Below are positions 1 to 5,027 of a DNA stretch of 5,027 bases, piece after piece. Under the pieces are notes generated by a model. That model saw only the letters and a program-made list of their open reading frames with translations, made no database searches and had not been told where the DNA came from. The translations under genes and the position numbers were made by a program. The number at the start of each line of letters is the position of its first letter. The first letter of the stretch is position 1. Source of the DNA: an uncultured Litorilinea sp. (GTDB lineage: Bacteria; Chloroflexota; Anaerolineae; Caldilineales; Caldilineaceae); NCBI GenBank assembly GCA_946885925.1, contig CAMPHP010000329.1, positions 1 to 5,027 on the forward strand. Reading direction: 5' to 3'.

Positions 1-1
1 C

Positions 2-79
2 TATCCAACGATCATAGTTCATAACTACCCGTTATTGGCTGCGCTTCGACCCTCAATCAGTAGCCATATCCCATCGTAA
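2..79 (+). CDS. Possible C-terminal tail of an upstream gene (partial, doubtful)
   Basis: This frame is open from the left edge to a TAA at 77-79, giving 25 residues that end in SSHIPS; the other two forward frames close within the first 24 bases. The stop lies 10 bases before the ATG of the ceramidase-like gene and overlaps its ribosome binding site, as is common inside operons. Nothing in the residues points to a family. Third-position GC is lower than in the downstream genes, and 25 open codons can easily occur by chance. This may equally be untranslated leader. Confidence 0.25.
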   Translation, partial: YPTIIVHNYPLLAALRPSISSHIPS

Positions 80-83
80 AGGA
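78..83 (+). promoter_or_regulatory. Ribosome binding site deciding the ceramidase-like start
   Basis: AAAGGA lies six bases before the ATG at 90, a good Shine-Dalgarno spacing. The in-frame TTG at 84 directly abuts this motif, so it cannot use it. The ATG at 90 is therefore preferred over the longer reading frame. Confidence 0.7.
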
Positions 84-89
84 TTGCTT

Positions 90-1379
90 ATGTCCACCAG
101 CTTACGCGCAGGTGTTGCCCGCATTGACATTACGCCTCACGTTGGCGTTGACCTTACGGGCTTCATCGCCCGCCAAAATCCTAGCGTGGGTGTACGTGAC
201 CCGCTCTATGCACGCGCTTTGGTGTTGGATGATGATGACCAGCAGGTTGCGCTGGTTAGCTGTGATCTGCTTGGCTTGGACCGCGACCTGGTTGTCGAGA
301 TACGCGACCGTATTGCACTGGCAACCGGCATTGCTGCGCCGCAAGTGATGATCGCGTGCACACATACACATGGCGGCCCTGCCACGATTACGCTGGTGGA
401 TTGTGGCAAGATCGATCCGGACTATGTGGAGAGTTTGGTGCCGCGCATTGTCGATGCCGTAGTACAGGCCCAGGCGAGCTTGCAAACAGTGACGTTGGCG
501 GTGGGCAGCGCAGCAAGCAGTACCGGGGTCCACAACCGCCGCAAACCGGGTGATGTCATTGACCCGGAAGTTGGATTGTTGCGCGTGGATGATGCCGAGG
601 GCGCGCCACTTTCGGTAGTTGTGAATTACACCTGTCACCCGACTACGCTCAACCATACCAATCGCCATATTACGGCTGATTATCCGGGTCTGGTCACCAG
701 CCGGATTGAGCAGGCGACCGGAGCGGTGGCACTCTTTTTGATGGGTGCGATCGGGGATGTAGGACCTGTCACGCGTGGGGAAGAGAGTTTGGCAACCGTG
801 GGCAGCGCGGTGGCGGATGCGGCGTTGGCTGCTCTGCCGGGGTTGGCACCAGTGCCCGGTCCACACTTGGAAGTAGCCGGGGAGATGCTGGATCTGCCCT
901 TGCTCTCCCTGCCCACCCGCCAGCAATGGAATGCGTGGCGCACAAAGTACCAGCACGCAGCCTTTGCCGCGGAAAGTGCCGGGCAACCTGCCGAGGCCAC
1001 GGTGCAGTGGGCGCATGTGCATTGGGCCGAGCGCATGTTTGAGGCAATGCAGGAGGGCCAACTTAGGCCCACTGTCAGCGCCGAAATACAGATGATCCGC
1101 ATTGGCGATCTAGTGATCATAGGCGTGCCTGGGGAATATTTTGTGGAGTTGGGGTTGCAGATTAAAGAAGGGATCTGGCAGAGTGGAGTATCCCAGAGTA
1201 TGATCTGCGGCTTTGCCAATGGCGATGTGGGCTATATCCCCGCGCGACGCGCTTATGCGCTGGGCGGCTATGAGGTAGAAGATGCCTATAAATACTATGG
1301 CTATGCCGCGGCACTTGCACCAGAGGCAGGTGAGCAAATCGTCGCCAAAGCCATTGAACTAGGACAAAAAGAGAGATAG
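90..1379 (+). CDS. Neutral/alkaline ceramidase N-terminal-domain family protein, likely zinc hydrolase
   Basis: This 429-residue protein matches the neutral/alkaline non-lysosomal ceramidase N-terminal domain (PF04734 type). Seen: an opening [11 protein letters not shown] segment; THTHGGP with His92 and His94; CHPTTL with His183; GAIGDVGP around Asp223; VPGEYF with Glu349; and GDVGYIP with Tyr382. By comparison with the Pseudomonas ceramidase, His92, His183, Glu349 and Tyr382 correspond to the zinc ligands. The family's catalytic Ser in the GDVSPN motif is Gly225 here, so true N-acylsphingosine hydrolysis is doubtful; another zinc-dependent hydrolysis is more likely. The protein has no signal peptide or membrane segment, unlike secreted ceramidases, and at about 430 residues it lacks their C-terminal immunoglobulin-like domain. 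It ends 20 bases before the GH116 gene and is presumably co-transcribed with it. The family assignment is firm; the substrate is unknown. Confidence 0.85.
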   Translation: MSTSLRAGVARIDITPHVGVDLTGFIARQNPSVGVRDPLYARALVLDDDDQQVALVSCDLLGLDRDLVVEIRDRIALATGIAAPQVMIACTHTHGGPATITLVDCGKIDPDYVESLVPRIVDAVVQAQASLQTVTLAVGSAASSTGVHNRRKPGDVIDPEVGLLRVDDAEGAPLSVVVNYTCHPTTLNHTNRHITADYPGLVTSRIEQATGAVALFLMGAIGDVGPVTRGEESLATVGSAVADAALAALPGLAPVPGPHLEVAGEMLDLPLLSLPTRQQWNAWRTKYQHAAFAAESAGQPAEATVQWAHVHWAERMFEAMQEGQLRPTVSAEIQMIRIGDLVIIGVPGEYFVELGLQIKEGIWQSGVSQSMICGFANGDVGYIPARRAYALGGYEVEDAYKYYGYAAALAPEAGEQIVAKAIELGQKER

Positions 1380-1387
1380 AAAGGATT

Positions 1388-1393
1388 AGGGGA
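1388..1393 (+). promoter_or_regulatory. Ribosome binding site of the GH116 gene
   Basis: AGGGGA sits six bases before the ATG at 1400. An AAAGGATT at 1380-1387, identical to the motif before the ceramidase-like gene, lies too far upstream to serve this start. The whole intergenic gap is 20 bases and leaves little room for a promoter, supporting co-transcription. Confidence 0.65.
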
Positions 1394-1399
1394 CTGGTT

Positions 1400-4036
1400 A
1401 TGCGTCATAGCGACTATTTTCTCTATCAAGACAGCAAAACCAGCCAGATTAGTTTCCCGCTGGGGGGCATTGGTTCTGGCTGTATTGGTTTGGCTGGTAA
1501 TGGCCGCTTAATCGATTGGGAGATCTTCAATCGTCCGAACAAGCGCAGCGTCAATGGCTTTTCCCACTTTGCCATCCGTGCCGAAGCGGAAGGAGAGGAC
1601 GGAGAGGGCCGGGTGGTCGGGGCGCGCATTCTTCATGGTGACTTGCAGCCGCCGTATGAAGGAGAAATCACTGGCCTGCGTACGCGGACCTATGGATGGG
1701 GGCCGCGGCGCGAATATCTGACCGGACTCCCCCACTTCTCTCAGGTAGATTTCCGCGGCGAGTATCCAATCGCAGAGTTAACCTTTCATGATAGTCACTT
1801 CCCCGGCAAGATCATCCAACGAGCTTTTAACCCGCTGATTCCAACCAACGACAAAAATTCCAGCATTCCCGCGGCCTTCTTTGAGTTTAGCATCACCAAC
1901 CCAACCAATACGCCGCTGACTTACACACTGGTGGGTGTGCTGGGCAATCCACAGCCTGCCAATAATATCAACAGCTTTGTTGTACAGGAGTGGGGTCATA
2001 GCTTGCACCTTACCAGCGATGGTCTGGCTCCCAATGTTCCAGCCTATGGGGATCGTACCCTAGCAACCGACGCCGGGTTGGCACAAGATATAACAGTGAG
2101 CTATCAACAATACTGGTTTCGCGGTGCGTGGTTTGATAACCTGGAGGTCTACTGGCACGACCTGACAACGCCAGGTCCCTTTAAGAACCGCGTCTATGCG
2201 CCGGAGCAAGCAGGCAACGGCAACAATGGGCTGCTGGCTGTGCATGTGCCAATACAACCTGGACAGACGCGCACGGTGCGCTTTGTGATTAGCTGGAACT
2301 TTCCCAACTCGGATAATTATTGGAAAGCACCACCCCCCGACCGTCCGGATATTCCGTGGCTCTGGCGCAATTACTATGCCACCCTCTGGGCCGATTCACA
2401 GGCGAGCGCTGCCTCCGCCCTGACCGAAAGGGACCTGCTCTCACTTACAACCCCACAATTACACGCTGCGCTTTTTGCGTCAGACCTACCCCCCGCGGCG
2501 TTGGATGCCATTTCCGCCAATATCAGCATCCTCAAATCACCTACTGTGCTGCGCCTGCAAGATGGCACCTTTTATGGCTGGGAAGGCTGTGGGCCGGATG
2601 AAGGTTGTTGCGAAGGCTCGTGTACGCATGTGTGGAACTATGCCCAGGCGCTTTCCTTTCTTTTCCCCGCACTAGAGCGGTCCATGCGCGAGGCGGACTA
2701 CAAGTACAATCTACGTGATGATGGCGGTATGCCCTTCCGGCTGCAACTACCCATCGGCGTTGGACAATGGGATTTCCGCCCCTGCGCCGACGGGCAGTTT
2801 GGTGGGGTGATGAAGAGCTATCGCGACTGGAAGATCTGCGGTGATACCGAGTGGTTGCGGCAGTTGTGGCCTGCCATCAAGGCATCACTGGAATTTGCCT
2901 GGAACCCGCAAAACGTTGACCGCTGGGACCCGGAAAAGACGGGCGTGCTTTGGGGCCGCCAGCATCACACGCTTGACATGGAGCTATTTGGTCCTAACTC
3001 CTGGCTGACTGGCATGTACTTAGGCGCGCTCAAAGCCGCAGCGGAGATGGCTACCGCCTTGGGTGATAGTGAGGCTGCTGCGGAGTATGAGGCAATCTTT
3101 GTGCGCGGCAAGGCGTGGGCAGACAAAGAGCTTTTTAATGGCGAATATTATTCTCAACGGGTCGATCTGAATGACCGTTCGATCATTGAGGGCTTTGACG
3201 ACCATTCTGTGCTGATCGGTGGGTCGGCGCTAAACGCTTACTGGACTGCCGAACACGGGGAGATCAAATATCAGATTGCCGAGGGCAGCAGCATTGACCA
3301 AGTGTTGGGACAGTGGCACGCAAGCCTTTATGGTTTGGGGGAAATTTTTGACCCGGAACAGGTGCGCCAAGCCAACGCTGCCATCTTTAAATACAACTAT
3401 ATTCCGCGTATGGGCGATGTCTATAATCCCTGCCGGATTTATTGTCTGAACGATGAAGGCGGATTGGTCATCTGTGCCTGGCCCGAAGGCGCGCAAAAGC
3501 CCGTAATTCCAGCTCCCTATTCCCAAGAGACGATGAATGGCTTTGAATATGCCGCTGCCACGCATATGATCATGACCGGGCTGGTGGATGAGGGAATGAG
3601 TTGTGTGGAGGCTGTGCGGCGGCGCTATGATGGCGAGCGGCGCAATCCCTGGAACGAGTTTGAATGTGGTTCCAACTATGCGCGCTCGATGGCCTCCTAT
3701 GCTTTGCTCAATGCCTTTAGCGGCTTTGAATTTGATATGACGCGAGGGATGATTGGCTTTAATCCCTTGCGCGCCGAGGATGGCTATTTCCGCTGCTTCT
3801 GGTCGCTGGATTCAGGCTGGGGTGAGTTTGTGTTAACACCCGATACAGCCGAGGTGCATCTGCACTATGGCACATTGGCACTGCGCACGTTGCGATTACC
3901 CTTCTTGGCGGATCATAAGGTTGGAAGTGTCAACGTGGCAGGAGTTAAAGTAGGATCCACGCAAGAGGCAGGAGAAATTACGCTTGATGCTCCCGCACTC
4001 CTCGTGCCTCACCAACCGCTCTATGTGGTGTTGTAA
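1400..4036 (+). CDS. GH116 family glycoside hydrolase (GBA2/DUF608-type beta-glycosidase)
   Basis: This 878-residue protein has the two-part GH116 layout. An N-terminal beta-rich GBA2_N-like region (about 15-330) carries the hallmark FPLGGIGSG at 19-27 and an [15 protein letters not shown] segment. A C-terminal (alpha/alpha)6-barrel DUF608-like region covers about 385-775. By comparison with TxGH116 and human GBA2, Glu395 (in YGWEGC) is the predicted nucleophile and Asp526 (in HTLDMEL, with Thr524 two residues before) the acid/base. Glu753 and Arg762 in [12 protein letters not shown] keep the nine-residue spacing of the sugar-binding Glu777/Arg786 pair of TxGH116. After Glu395 there is a cysteine-rich stretch (Cys397, 403, 404, 408) ending in THVWNY; GBA2 differs here, so beta-glucoside, beta-xyloside or GlcNAc specificity cannot be chosen. 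A beta-rich tail of about 90 residues follows the barrel. There is no signal peptide, so it is probably cytoplasmic and retaining. It is second in an operon with the ceramidase-like gene. Confidence 0.9.
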   Translation: MRHSDYFLYQDSKTSQISFPLGGIGSGCIGLAGNGRLIDWEIFNRPNKRSVNGFSHFAIRAEAEGEDGEGRVVGARILHGDLQPPYEGEITGLRTRTYGWGPRREYLTGLPHFSQVDFRGEYPIAELTFHDSHFPGKIIQRAFNPLIPTNDKNSSIPAAFFEFSITNPTNTPLTYTLVGVLGNPQPANNINSFVVQEWGHSLHLTSDGLAPNVPAYGDRTLATDAGLAQDITVSYQQYWFRGAWFDNLEVYWHDLTTPGPFKNRVYAPEQAGNGNNGLLAVHVPIQPGQTRTVRFVISWNFPNSDNYWKAPPPDRPDIPWLWRNYYATLWADSQASAASALTERDLLSLTTPQLHAALFASDLPPAALDAISANISILKSPTVLRLQDGTFYGWEGCGPDEGCCEGSCTHVWNYAQALSFLFPALERSMREADYKYNLRDDGGMPFRLQLPIGVGQWDFRPCADGQFGGVMKSYRDWKICGDTEWLRQLWPAIKASLEFAWNPQNVDRWDPEKTGVLWGRQHHTLDMELFGPNSWLTGMYLGALKAAAEMATALGDSEAAAEYEAIFVRGKAWADKELFNGEYYSQRVDLNDRSIIEGFDDHSVLIGGSALNAYWTAEHGEIKYQIAEGSSIDQVLGQWHASLYGLGEIFDPEQVRQANAAIFKYNYIPRMGDVYNPCRIYCLNDEGGLVICAWPEGAQKPVIPAPYSQETMNGFEYAAATHMIMTGLVDEGMSCVEAVRRRYDGERRNPWNEFECGSNYARSMASYALLNAFSGFEFDMTRGMIGFNPLRAEDGYFRCFWSLDSGWGEFVLTPDTAEVHLHYGTLALRTLRLPFLADHKVGSVNVAGVKVGSTQEAGEITLDAPALLVPHQPLYVVL

Positions 4037-4059
4037 AGATCTTGCAAAGAACCTTCCTT

Positions 4060-4086
4060 GGAGCCGGGAACCCTCTGGGTGGCTCC
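4060..4086 (+). other. Bulged hairpin after the GH116 gene
   Basis: GGAGCC (4060-4065) pairs with GGCTCC (4081-4086), and ACCC (4070-4073) pairs with GGGT (4077-4080) around a TCT loop. This makes ten base pairs interrupted by a four-base GGGA bulge on the left arm. It begins 23 bases after the GH116 stop. No T-run follows, so it is not a classical intrinsic terminator. It could be a 3' mRNA-stabilising or Rho-related structure at the end of the operon. The pairing is seen by eye; no folding energy was calculated. Confidence 0.5.
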
Positions 4087-4229
4087 GATGAGGGAGTACA
4101 CTCGCTATATCTTTTTCTGTATCCTGACTCTGTTCAGCAATCTATGGTGTACTCGAGTTGATTGTTCTATCCTGATGGACAGCGACGATCCCTCTCTGAC
4201 TTTGGGGTACTCAGAGTCTGATAATGATT

Positions 4230-4234
4230 GGAGG
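4230..4234 (+). promoter_or_regulatory. Ribosome binding site deciding the DUF2171-like start
   Basis: GGAGG ends eight bases before the ATG at 4243. The upstream in-frame TTG (4228-4230) overlaps this motif and cannot use it, so the ATG at 4243 is taken as the start. Confidence 0.7.
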
Positions 4235-4242
4235 AACAGAGG

Positions 4243-4692
4243 ATGACTCACCACAACAGTATGCACAGCGGAACTGGCAGCAACGACATCACCGATGCGA
4301 CTGGAGAACACAGCATCCTAAGAAATATCCGCGAAGGAATGGATGTCTTCGACAGGAATAACGAGCGTATTGGGACTGTGGAATTTGTTCACTTTGGTGC
4401 AGCCAGCGAAACACAGCAGAATTTTGGCACAGGGCCAGCTTCAGTAACAGCCGCAGATGATCCACAAATGCGCGAGGATTCACTCGTGGATGAACTCGCC
4501 GAAGCATTTTTCCCAACTGATGTGCCAGACGTGATCAGAAATAAGCTCCTGCTCAATGGATATATCCGCCTGGATGCTTCCGGACTCTTTGCCGCCGACC
4601 GCTATATTTTGCCAGAGCAAATTGCGAGTGTAACCAACGACGGCGTGCAATTGAACGTTACCCGTGATCAACTGTTCAAGCCAACTTTGTAG
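4243..4692 (+). CDS. DUF2171/PRC-barrel-like small protein
   Basis: This 149-residue soluble protein has no signal peptide or membrane segment. Its polar, low-complexity N-terminus (about 1-24) is rich in His, Ser, Gly and Thr. It is followed by a beta-hairpin-like segment at about 29-50 (IREGMDVFD, then ERIGTVEFV) and a second half at about 106-144 (GYIRLDASGL, then ADRYILPEQIASV and VQLNVTRDQL). This order resembles DUF2171 or PRC-barrel-like domains, whose members pair a 'M-V-x-D-x-x-G-x-V' strand with an 'YIP-x-x-V' strand. The halves are separated by an acidic insert of about 50 residues with a predicted amphipathic helix (SLVDELAEAFF). The biochemical function of DUF2171 is unknown. The gene stands 206 bases from the GH116 gene and is closed by its own terminator, so it may be a separate unit; no convincing promoter was found. 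Confidence 0.7.
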   Translation: MTHHNSMHSGTGSNDITDATGEHSILRNIREGMDVFDRNNERIGTVEFVHFGAASETQQNFGTGPASVTAADDPQMREDSLVDELAEAFFPTDVPDVIRNKLLLNGYIRLDASGLFAADRYILPEQIASVTNDGVQLNVTRDQLFKPTL

Positions 4693-4734
4693 GACAGGGC
4701 AATAGCCCATCTGTCTAAATCTGTTATGCCTAGC

Positions 4735-4774
4735 AACTGGCGTCAGGTGCATTTCGCACCTGACGCCAGTTTTT
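4735..4774 (+). terminator. Strong intrinsic terminator
   Basis: A perfect 16-bp inverted repeat (arms 4735-4750 and 4756-4771) encloses the five-base loop ATTTC and runs into TTTTT at 4770-4774. It lies 42 bases after the stop of the DUF2171-like gene. There is no matching A-run on the left, so it acts on + strand transcription only. It separates this gene from the Tat-signal gene, which must have its own promoter. Confidence 0.93.
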
Positions 4775-4803
4775 GTGTTCAAGACGCGCCGCGAAGGATT
4801 ATT

Positions 4804-4813
4804 AAATCGGTTT
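4804..4813 (+). promoter_or_regulatory. LacI-type operator-like palindrome (tentative)
   Basis: AAATCGGTTT is one substitution from the perfect palindrome AAACCGGTTT, which has the central CG and A/T flanks common in LacI-family operators. It overlaps the -35-like TTGCAT of the possible promoter of the downstream Tat gene, a position suited to repression. The motif is short, seen once, and could be chance. Confidence 0.25.
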
Positions 4814-4840
4814 GCATCGCGGGAGAGGATATGGTTTACT
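4812..4840 (+). promoter_or_regulatory. Possible weak sigma-70 promoter for the Tat-signal gene
   Basis: TTGCAT (4812-4817) and TTTACT (4835-4840) are 17 bases apart, each matching four of six bases of the -35 and -10 consensus. A promoter is required somewhere between the terminator and 4981. This is the best pair I found by eye, but it would leave a leader of about 130 bases. The rest of 4775-4980 shows no gene or clear RNA structure. Confidence 0.25.
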
Positions 4841-4980
4841 GTAGGGTACAAGGTCATGCATTTGAAGCTCCCAAGGACTTTGTAGACCCATTTTCTTAGT
4901 TGATATCTGCTTCCCTATTTACAACTTCCCCTAACCGAATATCTCTGTCTTGAGCACCGTTACCAAAGGAGTGGTGGAGT

Positions 4981-5027
4981 ATGTCCCAATCCAAGTTTAA
5001 CCGACGGAAATTCCTGCAATATAGCGC
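4981..5027 (+). CDS. N-terminus of a twin-arginine (Tat) exported protein, cut by the window edge
   Basis: Only 15 complete codons are visible before the sequence ends. They begin MSQSKF and contain the twin-arginine motif NRRKFLQ, close to the consensus (S/T)RRxFLK, followed by YS at the presumed start of the hydrophobic core. AAAGGAG at 4965-4971 lies nine bases before the ATG, a good ribosome binding site that supports the start. The product is therefore likely folded in the cytoplasm and exported through TatABC. Which protein it is cannot be read. In a carbohydrate-gene setting, an ABC-transporter sugar-binding protein, an oxidoreductase or a secreted hydrolase are all plausible. The terminator upstream shows it is not co-transcribed with the DUF2171-like gene. 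Confidence 0.75.
   Translation, partial: MSQSKFNRRKFLQYS

Noticed and set aside
102..1061. Long minus-strand open frame (319 codons) opposite the ceramidase-like gene
   Set aside because: It lies wholly within a well-supported family gene, shows no recognisable domain, and is rich in Arg, His, Cys and Gln as expected of an antisense shadow.
4196..4225. CTGACT and GATAAT as a promoter for the DUF2171-like gene
   Set aside because: The -10-like box would place the transcript start at or inside the GGAGG ribosome binding site, leaving no usable leader.
4693..4715. Second hairpin (GACA/TGTC with GGGC/GCCC) right after the DUF2171-like stop
   Set aside because: It is short, has a three-base bulge and no T-run, and the perfect terminator begins 20 bases later; there is no need to invoke it.
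4735..4771. The perfect 16-bp inverted repeat as mobile-element ends or an attachment site
   Set aside because: The five-base loop and immediate T-run fit an intrinsic terminator; there is no transposase, target duplication or second copy in the window.
4480..4857. Minus-strand open frame of 125 codons
   Set aside because: It runs through the perfect terminator stem and antisense to the DUF2171-like gene, with no recognisable motif.

Overview
The window holds a bacterial gene cluster with everything readable on the + strand. There are three complete genes, one gene cut by the right edge, and a possible gene tail at the left edge. GC content is moderate, genes are preceded by good AGGA/GGAGG-type ribosome binding sites, and one strong intrinsic terminator is present. 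The DUF2171-like protein and the twin-arginine exported protein beside carbohydrate-active genes would fit a Chloroflexota-type bacterium. That placement is a weak inference: no phylogenetic marker is present.

Layout: positions 1-79 are possibly the last 25 codons of an upstream gene. Positions 90-1379 encode a short, cytoplasmic member of the neutral/alkaline ceramidase N-terminal-domain family. It keeps all the expected zinc ligands but has Gly where true ceramidases have the catalytic Ser. Twenty bases later, 1400-4036 encodes a GH116 (GBA2/DUF608-type) glycoside hydrolase with a recognisable nucleophile, acid/base and sugar-binding residues. The two genes almost certainly form one transcription unit. 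A 206-base spacer with a bulged hairpin follows. Next comes a small DUF2171/PRC-barrel-like protein (4243-4692), closed by a perfect 16-bp stem-loop terminator (4735-4774). A second 206-base non-coding stretch carries a possible weak promoter and a LacI-type operator-like palindrome. It leads to the start of a Tat-exported protein at 4981, cut after 15 codons.

The most interesting point is that homologues of the two successive enzymes of glucosylceramide breakdown (a GBA2-like beta-glucosidase and a neutral ceramidase) lie side by side in an operon. Sequence details (Ser-to-Gly in the ceramidase homologue, a non-GBA2 motif in the GH116 active site, no export signals) argue against a literal glucosylceramide pathway. 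They suggest instead a cytoplasmic route for another glycoside, with a repurposed zinc hydrolase as partner. The truncated Tat gene could encode a binding protein or secreted enzyme serving the same substrate, but too little of it is visible to say.
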